Below, piece by piece: positions 16,321-22,874 of a stretch of DNA of 35,368 nt. Each line of letters starts with the position of its first letter. Within the stretch, counting starts at the first letter, position 1. A program made the translations under genes and the position numbers. A model generated the notes under the pieces. That model did not search any database and was not told the origin of the DNA. It was given only the letters and a program-made list of their open reading frames with translations. The stretch comes from Alphaproteobacteria bacterium (lineage in GTDB: Bacteria > Pseudomonadota > Alphaproteobacteria > UBA6615): contig JANQOE010000137.1 of NCBI GenBank assembly GCA_028279245.1, forward strand, positions 1 through 35,368. Direction: 5' to 3'.

Positions 16321-17528
16321 GCGGTAGCCAAACGCCGCACCGGCCGTTCATCGATCGGCCAGTGCAACAATGTGGAGATGACGCCGAGCGCGACGCCGGC
16401 CCACCACACCGAGTCATAAGACCCGGTGGTGTCGAAAACGATGCCGCCGAGCCAGATCCCGAGGAAGCTGCCAATCTGGTGGCTGAAGAAGACGATACTG
16501 AACAGCGTCGCGAGATAGCGCGGGCCGAATATCTGTCCCACCAGCCCGGATGTGAGGGGGACTGTCGAGAGCCAAAGCAGGCCGATCGACGCGGCGAATA
16601 CCAACACCGTGAGTTGGGACACGGGCAGGATGACGAACAGTGCAATGACGACAGCGCGGGCGGCGTAGATCGTGCTCAGCAAGTACTTCTTGCTGAGCTT
16701 GCCGCCGAGGGCGCCGGCCGCAAACGAACCGATGATGTTAAACAGACCGATCAGCGCGAGTGCCCAGGCGCCCGTGCCCTCGGCGACCAATCCGGTGTCG
16801 TCCAGGTAGGCCGGCAGATGGGTTGCGATAAACGCGACGTGAAAACCACAAACAAAGAAGCCAGCCGTCAGCAGCCGATAGCCCGGATGCCGCCAAGCTT
16901 CCACCAGCGCCGCGCGGAGGGTTTGCGCGGCCGCCTCGGCCGACGGCAGTTTTGGCTTGCCGGCCAGCATTGCCGCGAGGGGCGCCATGATGAACGAAAC
17001 GATGCCAAGCAGCAGAAACGCGATCGGCCATCCGTAGGATGACAGGAAGACCTGCCCGACCGGGACCAGCACAAATTGGCCCAGGGATCCCGCGGCGGTG
17101 CCGATGCCCAGGACCAGCGACCGGCGTTCCTCGGACACGGCGCGCGCCATCGCCGCCAGGACAACGGGAAAGCCTGTCGCGGCGAGTCCGACTCCGACAA
17201 AGAAACCGGCGCCGACCGTCAGCGTAAGCATGTCGGAGGCCCGTGCCATGACGAACAAGCCAAGCCCGTAGACGAACGCACCACAGGCGACAACTCGCCC
17301 CGTGCCGTAACGGTCGGCAATCGCACCAGCGAATGGCTGCGCCGCGCCCCAGATCAGATTCTGTAATGCAATGGCGAACGCGAATATGCCGCGGCCAAAG
17401 CCTAGATCGTGACTAACGGGATGCAGAAAAAGACCGAATGATGAGCGGACGCCGATTGTGACAAGGGTGACGAGCGCGCCGCTCGCTACAATGATAGCAG
17501 GAATGCTCCGTGCACGTGTCAGTATCAT
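16317..17528 (-). CDS. MFS transporter
   Basis: This is a 403-residue protein with about 12 hydrophobic helices. The loop between helices 2 and 3, GAIADRYGTGRVV near residue 67, is the MFS motif A (G-x3-D-R-x-G-x-[GR]). A hydrophilic central loop (about 190-215, KLPSAEAAAQTLRAALVEAW) separates the two six-helix halves. The second half has the related GALGGKLSKKYLL loop. The N-terminal pattern GVRSSFGLFLHPVSHDLGFGRG resembles oxalate/formate-antiporter-like and monocarboxylate-type MFS proteins. The substrate is unknown. Its ATG is about 120 bases downstream of a minus-strand terminator-like hairpin, which could act as leader attenuation. Confidence 0.92.
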   Translation of the reverse strand: MILTRARSIPAIIVASGALVTLVTIGVRSSFGLFLHPVSHDLGFGRGIFAFAIALQNLIWGAAQPFAGAIADRYGTGRVVACGAFVYGLGLFVMARASDMLTLTVGAGFFVGVGLAATGFPVVLAAMARAVSEERRSLVLGIGTAAGSLGQFVLVPVGQVFLSSYGWPIAFLLLGIVSFIMAPLAAMLAGKPKLPSAEAAAQTLRAALVEAWRHPGYRLLTAGFFVCGFHVAFIATHLPAYLDDTGLVAEGTGAWALALIGLFNIIGSFAAGALGGKLSKKYLLSTIYAARAVVIALFVILPVSQLTVLVFAASIGLLWLSTVPLTSGLVGQIFGPRYLATLFSIVFFSHQIGSFLGIWLGGIVFDTTGSYDSVWWAGVALGVISTLLHWPIDERPVRRLATA

Positions 17529-17645
17529 CGCGCCGCCGCCCCGGTCGTACGTTGATTTAACGTAGTCTTCCCCAAGTCCTCGGCGAGTGCCGCCTTGCGT
17601 ATCAGTGTGACCAAAGCCAACTGTTGCTTGACCGCTACACTGTTA

Positions 17646-17674
17646 CAAAAATAACCCCAGTTCTTGAACTGGGG
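17646..17674 (-). terminator. Possible minus-strand terminator or attenuator before the MFS gene
   Basis: On the minus strand CCCCAGTT, loop CAAG and AACTGGGG are followed by TTATTTTTG. The stem is 8 perfect pairs with a U-rich tail, so transcripts entering from the right could stop here, about 120 bases before the MFS start. Confidence 0.45.
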
Positions 17675-17781
17675 CTTGTGTAGGTGCGCTCTTCGGCGCA
17701 AGTTGAATTCGCGGACACTGATTGACCGTTTTCTTGAGCTTCCTCCCTGAAACTTGAGCCACGCTTCGGCGTGGCTTTTTT
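17651..17781 (+). ncRNA. Candidate small RNA with CUUCCUCCCU motif and UUCG terminator
   Basis: Read on the plus strand, the region would form stem CCCCAGTT/AACTGGGG (17655-17674), stem TGCGC/GCGCA (17685-17700), a single-stranded stretch containing CTTCCTCCCT (17739-17748), and a terminator with TTTTTT. The CUUCCUCCC element can pair with ribosome-binding sites, a common design of alphaproteobacterial regulatory RNAs. The 5' end and promoter are not clear: TTGACC at 17628-17633 is followed only by weak -10 candidates. The alternative is a minus-strand leader RNA upstream of the MFS gene, ending at the first hairpin. The strand is therefore uncertain. Confidence 0.4.
17757..17781 (+). terminator. 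Rho-independent terminator
   Basis: AGCCACGC, the stable tetraloop TTCG and GCGTGGCT form 8 perfect pairs, followed by a run of T (17776-17781). No protein gene on the plus strand ends nearby. The closest upstream gene faces the other way, so the terminator most likely belongs to an unannotated RNA. Confidence 0.7.
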
Positions 17782-17884
17782 GTGCCGAAGCGACGGAACC
17801 GTAGCAGCCACCCTGAGGCGCTGCAACGGGTTTTCTGCGGAAAAATGGCCAGTCTTGAGCACAAACAGATAGTGTGCGACGCAA

Positions 17885-17901
17885 TTCAGATCCGGTTCAG
17901 A
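17885..17901 (+). promoter_or_regulatory. Direct-repeat operator TTCAGA-N5-TTCAGA before the PepSY gene
   Basis: Two copies of TTCAGA start at 17885 and 17896, an 11-base period, which is the geometry used by OmpR/PhoP-type dimers. A -10-like TAGATT follows at 17911-17916. The next gene in this operon encodes an OmpR-type regulator, so autoregulation is likely. The same 11-base string TCAGACGCCCT recurs in the operator before the lipoprotein gene. Confidence 0.6.
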
Positions 17902-17925
17902 CGCCCTGCATAGATTGCGCTTCTC

Positions 17926-18213
17926 ATGTTGCGTGGATTCGTTGCCACACTGTTGTTGAGTCTTGTTGCATTCGGTCCGACTCACGCCGCCGACCAGGAT
18001 CGCGTCCGTGATGCGGTCAAGTCAGGAGAGGCACGCCCGTTGGCGGAGATCTTGCCGCGACTCCGGGATCGATTCCCCGGCCAACTGCTGGATGCGCGAC
18101 TCGACCAAGGGGGTGGACCAACGCGTTACGTCGTCAAGATTATCGGACCGTCAGGCCAAGTGTCGGAGATTACCGTCGATGCGAAAAGCGGTGTGGTGCT
18201 GGGCGTTCGGTAG
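17926..18213 (+). CDS. PepSY domain-containing periplasmic protein
   Basis: This 95-residue protein has a signal peptide (LRGFVATLLLSLVAF, cleavage probably after THA near residue 21). A single PepSY-like unit follows: a helix with AEILPRLRDRFPGQLLDARL, then strands TRYVVKIIGPSGQVSEITVDAKSGVVLGV. PepSY domains are small periplasmic modules often found beside two-component systems and thought to modulate protease or sensor activity. The response regulator starts 8 bases downstream and the kinase follows, so this is a three-gene sensor operon. No ribosome site precedes the ATG. If the -10 at 17911 is right, the message starts only a few bases before it and may be nearly leaderless. Confidence 0.88.
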   Translation: MLRGFVATLLLSLVAFGPTHAADQDRVRDAVKSGEARPLAEILPRLRDRFPGQLLDARLDQGGGPTRYVVKIIGPSGQVSEITVDAKSGVVLGVR

Positions 18214-18221
18214 GGAGTGTC

Positions 18222-18890
18222 ATGCGCATTCTGCTGGTTGAGGACGATCGTGACTTGTCGCGCCAAGTCGGAGTTGCATTGCAAGGTGCGGGCTACGTAA
18301 CTGACACCGCCGACAACGGTGAGGACGCACATCACCTGGGCGACACCGAACCCTACGATGCCGTCATCCTTGATCTCGGTTTGCCGGTCATCGATGGGAT
18401 TTCGGTGCTTGAGCGTTGGCGGCGCGATGGCAAGACAATGCCGGTGCTGATCCTCACCGCGCGCGACCGGTGGAGTGAAAAGGTCGCTGGTTTCGACGCG
18501 GGCGCCGACGACTATCTGGCAAAACCCTTCGCGATGGAGGAGCTACTAGCGCGGCTGCGGGCGCTGTTGCGGCGCGCTGGGGGGCGGGCGACCGACGAGA
18601 TCCATTGCGGGCCGCTACGTATCGACACGCGGGGGGCGCGGGTGCTGCTGCAGGGCTCACCGGTGCGACTCACGTCGCTCGAGTATCGCCTGCTGGTGTA
18701 TCTCGCCCACCAACGGGACAGTGTCGTTTCCCGCACCGAGCTCACGGAGCATTTGTACAGTCAGGACTTCGACCGCGATTCGAATACCATCGAGGTCATT
18801 ATCGGACGGATACGAAAGAAGATCGGGGCTGAACGTATCAAGACTGTGCGGGGTATCGGCTACACGTTGATTAGCGAGACCGGTGCGTAG
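18222..18890 (+). CDS. OmpR/PhoP-family response regulator
   Basis: This 222-residue protein has an N-terminal receiver domain with acidic pair Glu7-Asp8-Asp9, phospho-acceptor Asp51 in VILDLGLP, and Lys near 101 in DDYLAKPF. The C-terminal winged-helix DNA-binding domain is typical, with SPVRLTSLEYRLLVYLAH and RDSNTIEVIIGRIRKKIG. GGGAG at 18213-18217 precedes the ATG. The stop overlaps the kinase start by 8 bases, so the pair is coupled. It resembles the PhoP branch that works with PepSY partners. It is the likely binder of the TTCAG repeats upstream of this operon and of the lipoprotein gene. Confidence 0.94.
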   Translation: MRILLVEDDRDLSRQVGVALQGAGYVTDTADNGEDAHHLGDTEPYDAVILDLGLPVIDGISVLERWRRDGKTMPVLILTARDRWSEKVAGFDAGADDYLAKPFAMEELLARLRALLRRAGGRATDEIHCGPLRIDTRGARVLLQGSPVRLTSLEYRLLVYLAHQRDSVVSRTELTEHLYSQDFDRDSNTIEVIIGRIRKKIGAERIKTVRGIGYTLISETGA

Positions 18891-20181
18891 CTCCCTCGCC
18901 CTGCGGCTGGTGGCGAGCGCGGCGTTGGTGAGTGTCGCGGTGCTGGCAGTCGGCGGCGTCGTGCTCTCATCAGTCTTTCGCGAGTCGATCGAAGACAGTT
19001 TCGACGCGCGGCTCAACATCCTGCTCGAAAGCCTTGTCGCAACGACCGACATCGTCGACGGCCAACCGATCTTGCAGCGGCCCCTGGCGGACCCGAGGTT
19101 CGAGCAGGTCTATTCCGGATGGTATTGGCAGATCGATGGACCGTCCGACGTGCAGTTGCGGTCGCGTTCATTGTTCGATCAGGTTCTGGCACCGGGCCAA
19201 TCTTCCGGACCTGACGGCGAGACATTGCGCATCCTTGCACGGCAAATTTTATTGCCGGGCGCGGCCGCCGCATTTGACTTCACTATCGCGGCGGACGAAG
19301 TGGAGATCGACGCGCAGGTTGCACGTTTCAACAGCGTGCTCGGCTGGTCATTGGGGTTGTTAGCGGCGGGGCTCATCATTGCGGTTGTTGTGCAGGTCCG
19401 GTTCGGCCTGCTGCCGCTTGCACGCATCACCGCGACGCTCGCGCGGATCCGTGATGGCCACGCGACGCGGCTGGGAGGTCCCTTCCCGACCGAGGTCACG
19501 CCGCTGGCGGCGGAGGTCAACGCACTACTGGCGCACAGCGAGACGGTGGTCGAGCGGGCGCGCACCCATGTCGGCAATCTGGCACATGCCCTGAAGACAC
19601 CGATCGCAGTGTTGACCAACGAGGCCGGAACACAGCGAGGCCGGCTGGCGGACACGGTGCGGCAGCAAACCACGCTGATGCAGCGCCAAGTGGATCATTC
19701 GCTGGCGCGGGCGCGTACTGCCGCGACTGGCAGCTTGCTAACCGCACGAACGGATGTCGGCCCCGTTGTGGCTGGGTTGGTCCGCACGGTGCGGCGAATC
19801 TATGCGGACCGGTCTTTGTCGATTGCCGAAGAAGTTGCGGACGGTTTGGTCTTCCGGGGGGAGCACGAGGATCTGAACGAAGTGGTCGGCAACCTGCTGG
19901 ACAATGCGTGCAAATGGGCGCGGCAAGAGATCCGCATCGGCGCGGCCGCCGATGAGGAGCAGCTCGCCGTATGGGTTGAGGATGATGGGCCGGGACTATC
20001 CGCCGAGGACCGCGAGCGGGCGGTGCGCCGTGGTGCGCGTCTAGACGAAACGGCCCAGGGCAGCGGACTGGGTCTGGCCATCGTCCGCGATATCGCCGAT
20101 CTCTACGGTGGCGCGCTGCGGCTCGATCAGTCTGAGCTCGGCGGCCTGCGCACAACAATCCGTCTGCCGGCCGCCCGCTAG
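18883..20181 (+). CDS. Sensor histidine kinase (PhoQ-like architecture)
   Basis: The GTG start overlaps the regulator stop; 432 residues. Helix 1 is about residues 8-30 and helix 2 about 153-172, giving a roughly 120-residue periplasmic sensor domain. A HAMP-like linker follows. The H-box is NLAHALKTPIAV with His235. The N-box is VVGNLLDNACKWAR and the G-boxes are VEDDGPGL and GSGLGLAI. The HALKTP form, rather than the usual HELRTP, is characteristic of PhoQ-type kinases. The periplasmic domain could sense divalent cations, acidity or envelope damage. The signal is not shown by the sequence. The adjacent PepSY protein may feed into it. Confidence 0.93.
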   Translation: MRSSLALRLVASAALVSVAVLAVGGVVLSSVFRESIEDSFDARLNILLESLVATTDIVDGQPILQRPLADPRFEQVYSGWYWQIDGPSDVQLRSRSLFDQVLAPGQSSGPDGETLRILARQILLPGAAAAFDFTIAADEVEIDAQVARFNSVLGWSLGLLAAGLIIAVVVQVRFGLLPLARITATLARIRDGHATRLGGPFPTEVTPLAAEVNALLAHSETVVERARTHVGNLAHALKTPIAVLTNEAGTQRGRLADTVRQQTTLMQRQVDHSLARARTAATGSLLTARTDVGPVVAGLVRTVRRIYADRSLSIAEEVADGLVFRGEHEDLNEVVGNLLDNACKWARQEIRIGAAADEEQLAVWVEDDGPGLSAEDRERAVRRGARLDETAQGSGLGLAIVRDIADLYGGALRLDQSELGGLRTTIRLPAAR

Positions 20182-20237
20182 CTGAACCGAAGCTGAACAG
20201 CAGGTTCAGAGAGGCGTCAGACGCCCTCACCTAAGCT
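20182..20237 (+). promoter_or_regulatory. Compound operator/promoter of the glycine-zipper lipoprotein gene
   Basis: On the plus strand TTCAGA (20205) and GTCAGA (20216) are spaced 11 bases and end in the shared string TCAGACGCCCT. On the minus strand an inverted pair, TTCAG-N6-TTCAG, covers 20182-20197, just after the kinase stop. A -10-like TAAGCT lies at 20232-20237, at nearly the same distance as in the PepSY promoter. GGCGTCAGACGCC at 20213-20225 is also a perfect odd palindrome. Four half-sites suggest strong regulation. Confidence 0.55.
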
Positions 20238-20271
20238 CCTACAGATAACTAGAGCTGTCGTGGAGCAGGCA

Positions 20272-20745
20272 ATGAACCCACTCACCAAACCCATTCTGGC
20301 GGCGGCCCTCGGCCTCGCTCTCGTCGGGTGCAGCGCGAATGACTATGGACCAAAGCAGGGTTTCGGGACCTTGGCTGGCGCAGCCGCCGGCGGTTTGTTG
20401 GGCGCCCAGGTCGGCGGCGGGAGCGGCCGGCTCGTCACTACGGCAATCGGCACCCTGGCCGGGGCGATGGTGGGCAACTCGATCGGGACAAGTCTGGACC
20501 GGGCTGACGCGTTGCACGCGCAACGCGCCCGCGATCATGCACTGGAGCATGCGCCGATCGGGAAGAGCACGGTTTGGCGAAACCCCGACTCTGGCCACTC
20601 AGGCAGCTTCACCCCGATGCGCACCTACCGCGACAATGGCGCGTACTGCCGGGAGTACCAACAGACGGTGATCATCGGCGGTCACGCCGAGGACGCCTAC
20701 GGACAGGCCTGCCGACAGCCGGATGGAAGCTGGCTCATCAGTTAG
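20272..20745 (+). CDS. Glycine-zipper (2TM) outer-membrane lipoprotein
   Basis: I took the ATG at 20272, with GGAG 6 bases upstream, in preference to the GTG at 20260. The 157-residue protein has a signal sequence ending in the lipobox LVGC (Cys near residue 20), so it is lipidated. Two glycine-zipper helices follow: GTLAGAAAGGLLGAQVGGGSG and TAIGTLAGAMVGNSIGTSLD. The C-terminal part, with RTYRDNGAYCREYQQTV and GQACRQPDGSW, matches the 17-kDa surface-antigen-like (RT0821/Lpp0805) family. Such proteins sit in the outer membrane and respond to envelope stress. The operator upstream shares repeats with the PepSY-kinase operon, so this gene is a probable target of that regulator. Confidence 0.9.
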   Translation: MNPLTKPILAAALGLALVGCSANDYGPKQGFGTLAGAAAGGLLGAQVGGGSGRLVTTAIGTLAGAMVGNSIGTSLDRADALHAQRARDHALEHAPIGKSTVWRNPDSGHSGSFTPMRTYRDNGAYCREYQQTVIIGGHAEDAYGQACRQPDGSWLIS

Positions 20746-20752
20746 TCGGAAC

Positions 20753-20758
20753 AGGAGG
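20753..20758 (+). promoter_or_regulatory. Shine-Dalgarno AGGAGG of the His-rich protein gene
   Basis: AGGAGG lies 8 bases before the ATG at 20767. It supports this frame over the overlapping frame starting at 20867, which has no ribosome site. Confidence 0.65.
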
Positions 20759-20766
20759 CGTTCGTC

Positions 20767-21129
20767 ATGACTCGTTTCGCGACGCTACTCACCGTCGTCG
20801 CAGTGTTCCTTACCGCGTTCACACCCGGTGGTTCGAAGGCGGCGCAGTTAACTGACCGTCCGTTGCTTGAACAATTTGTTCACCATATCGGACCGCGGCA
20901 TCATCTTCGTTGGCAGCACCACCACCGACACATTCGCCGCCTGCATCGTCGCGACCACGGGCATCATCGGCATCCGCACTATCATCCGCACCGGCATCGA
21001 TTTCATTATGGTTATCCGGCGCCATATTGGGCCAAGCCGCATCCTCACCAGCACGGCCGGCGCAAGCATGACCAGCACGGGCGGCCGTCACAGATCTACC
21101 TCGGTCCGTTTGGCATCATCATTCATTGA
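20767..21129 (+). CDS. His-rich exported protein (putative metal-binding)
   Basis: This 120-residue ORF starts after a strong ribosome site, 21 bases from the lipoprotein stop. A signal peptide (TRFATLLTVVAVFLTAF, cleavage near AQL around residue 27) precedes a mature part with about 24 His, plus many Arg, Tyr and Pro. His clusters include HHH and H-x-H patterns between residues 39 and 95. The C-terminus ends GPFGIIIH. The segment may bind nickel, zinc or copper, or buffer protons in the periplasm. No family is recognised. Low-complexity composition explains why another frame across it also stays open. Co-transcription with the lipoprotein gene places it in the same regulon. Confidence 0.7.
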   Translation: MTRFATLLTVVAVFLTAFTPGGSKAAQLTDRPLLEQFVHHIGPRHHLRWQHHHRHIRRLHRRDHGHHRHPHYHPHRHRFHYGYPAPYWAKPHPHQHGRRKHDQHGRPSQIYLGPFGIIIH

Positions 21130-21210
21130 GGGTCGCCTTAACGGAACCTTCACAAGACTTTCGTATGGATTAAGTCATCCAGTCGAAAGCACTAGTGGGG
21201 AAGCTGGTTA

Positions 21211-21492
21211 ATGAAACAAAGTAATGAAAAAGAAGAGATAACCCTGACAAAGGAAGAAGTCGGCGCTTTTCTCCGCCGCGGTTATGAGCTGGTGGATGAA
21301 GGAAAAGCCGGCAGTTGCGTCCCCTTCGCCGCCGACGACGGCAGCCTGATGATTGCCGTGATGGACGCAAGCGTCGAAGACATTCTGTATGGCCTAGGCA
21401 GAAACCATTCCGGCTATTTCGTCAAAGACGGTTCCGGCAAGCCGCTTCGTTTCAGTGAAAGCATCGATGACGTTCTGGCGGTTTTGTCTTAA
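21211..21492 (+). CDS. Small hypothetical cytoplasmic protein
   Basis: This 93-residue protein has no signal or membrane segment. It begins MKQSNEKEEITLTKEEVGAF, a charged helix, and continues with YELVDEGKAGSCVPFAADDG, DASVEDILYGLGRNHSGYFVKDG and RFSESIDDVLAVL. It looks like a compact alpha/beta fold. No family is recognised. The first 40 bases are much richer in A than the neighbouring genes, and the codon mix is less GC-biased, which may mark a more recent acquisition. GGGGAAG lies about 8 bases upstream of the ATG. It follows the His-rich gene after 80 bases and converges on the second kinase gene. Confidence 0.6.
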   Translation: MKQSNEKEEITLTKEEVGAFLRRGYELVDEGKAGSCVPFAADDGSLMIAVMDASVEDILYGLGRNHSGYFVKDGSGKPLRFSESIDDVLAVLS

Positions 21493-21521
21493 ATGCAATC
21501 CATTGCCGCACCGCGTTTGAC

Positions 21522-22874
21522 TTAGAAGCGCAACTCCACAACGAGCCCGGGCTTATTGTCACCGAGGAGCAGTTCGGCGCCGTGCAGCTTTGCGACGGCT
21601 GCAACGAGGCTTAGGCCCAAGCCATTGCCCGGTAGCGCACGGCTCGCATCAAGCCGATGAAACCGCTGTAGTACCCCGTTCCGGTCCGGCACGGGGATCC
21701 CGGGGCCGCGGTCAGCCACGGTCAGCACGGGCGTCGGATCATCGGCGACGGTGAGTCGAATCTCCTTACCGGCGGCCGCGTACTTCATCGCATTATCCAC
21801 GAGATTGGCGACCGCCTGCAGGAGCAGATCGCGGTCGCCTTGAATAGTTGGCCCCTCCCCGGCTTCGATTTGCAGGGACATGTTTTGGTCCTCGACAAGC
21901 GGGCCGTACAGCTCTTCGACATCGCGGGTCAGGTCGGCCAGATCGACCATCGCGAACCCTTCGCGGGGAGCGCCCGACTCCGCATAGCCGATCCTCAGGA
22001 GCGCGTTGAAGGTGCGCAGCAGTTGATCGGTCTCGGCGATGGATGCCTCCAGAGCCTCGCGGTAGGCCTGGGTATCGCGCGGTTGCATCAAGGCGACCTC
22101 CAGCCGGCTGCGTAGCCGCGTGAGCGGACTACGCAGGTCGTGCGCGACATTGTCGGTGACCTGCTTCATTCCGGCGACCAGGTCCTCGATCTGCGCCAAC
22201 ATATGATTGAGATTTCGGGCAAGCTGATCGAACTCGTCGCCGGTGCCCGACTCCGGGACACGACGGCTCAGGTCGCCGGAGACGATCCGCTGACTTGTCT
22301 CGTTGATGGACTCGATCTGCCCGAGGACGCTGCGGCTCAGCAGCAAGCCACCGCCCAAGGACAAAAGAACGGCCAGGCCGACGCCCCAGCCGAGGGATCG
22401 GCGGATCAGCGCGCCAATCTCCTGGCGCTCCCGAATGTCGCGGCCAACCAACAGCCGCAGGCCACCGGTCAGGCGAAAGATGCGGGCGCGGCCGAGGTCG
22501 CCCTCCCCTTCCCCGAACTCAACCGCGAAAGTGATCCAGCCGTCGGCATCCGGCAGCGCGTCGGGCCAGCGGCTCAGATTGCCGGTGATCCGGGTCAGAT
22601 CCGGCCGGACCAGCAGGTAGAGGCCGCGGGTCGTTCGCGACTCCGCGCTGCGCCGGTCGACGGCGGCGATAAGCCCGCGCGTGCCACTCTGGTTGAACTG
22701 TTCCGCCAGGCCACGGATCTCGGCTTCGATCACGGCGTCGGTCTGACGCCGCATAAATCCCGATGTCGACCAGTCGATAAACGCCAGGAGGACGAGAACG
22801 GAAACGCCGAAGATACCCAGGTAGATCAGCGCCAGGCGAAAGGTCGTCGAGCGGAGCAGCCTAGTCGGGTGCAC
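21522..22874 (-). CDS. Sensor histidine kinase (HAMP type)
   Basis: I set the start at the GTG at 22874 (450 residues), overlapping the regulator gene by 14 bases. The frame is open further back, but only as a shadow of the regulator gene. Helix 1 is residues 13-33 and helix 2 about 160-182, with a periplasmic sensor domain of about 125 residues between them. A HAMP domain follows (QIESINETSQRIVSGDLSRR). The H-box is DNVAHDLRSPLTRLR with His245. The N-box is VANLVDNAMKYA and the G-boxes are VADRGPGIPV and GNGLGLSLV. It resembles kinases of the CusS/QseC group. Its signal is unknown. It lies on the opposite strand to the nos operon. Confidence 0.93.
   Translation of the reverse strand: MHPTRLLRSTTFRLALIYLGIFGVSVLVLLAFIDWSTSGFMRRQTDAVIEAEIRGLAEQFNQSGTRGLIAAVDRRSAESRTTRGLYLLVRPDLTRITGNLSRWPDALPDADGWITFAVEFGEGEGDLGRARIFRLTGGLRLLVGRDIRERQEIGALIRRSLGWGVGLAVLLSLGGGLLLSRSVLGQIESINETSQRIVSGDLSRRVPESGTGDEFDQLARNLNHMLAQIEDLVAGMKQVTDNVAHDLRSPLTRLRSRLEVALMQPRDTQAYREALEASIAETDQLLRTFNALLRIGYAESGAPREGFAMVDLADLTRDVEELYGPLVEDQNMSLQIEAGEGPTIQGDRDLLLQAVANLVDNAMKYAAAGKEIRLTVADDPTPVLTVADRGPGIPVPDRNGVLQRFHRLDASRALPGNGLGLSLVAAVAKLHGAELLLGDNKPGLVVELRF

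Larger units (their letters stand above)
17529..17925. other. 397-base gene-free region with three hairpins
   Basis: No convincing protein gene lies here; a 119-codon minus-strand frame has composition unlike a protein. The region holds three hairpins in 130 bases (17655-17674, 17685-17700, 17757-17776). Its right end holds a direct-repeat operator and a -10-like element before the PepSY gene. It is lower in GC than the neighbouring genes. The hairpins and operator are entered separately. Confidence 0.7.

Noticed and set aside
17525-17884. 119-codon minus-strand frame between the MFS and PepSY genes
   Set aside because: Composition is unlike a protein, it has no ribosome site and it runs straight through the three hairpins and a terminator.
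20213-20225. GGCGTCAGACGCC palindrome as a terminator of the kinase gene
   Set aside because: The arms are 6 bases with a 1-base centre, which cannot form a hairpin loop, and no T-run follows. It overlaps the direct-repeat operator.
21149-21164. Possible third regulator repeat TTCAC-N6-TTCGT before the 93-residue ORF
   Set aside because: The 11-base period is right, but both halves deviate from TTCAG, so it cannot be separated from chance.
20867-21211. 114-codon frame overlapping the His-rich gene
   Set aside because: It has no ribosome site and starts inside the His-rich gene, whose signal peptide and AGGAGG are better evidence. The hydrophobic look comes from the ATC-rich reading of His codons.
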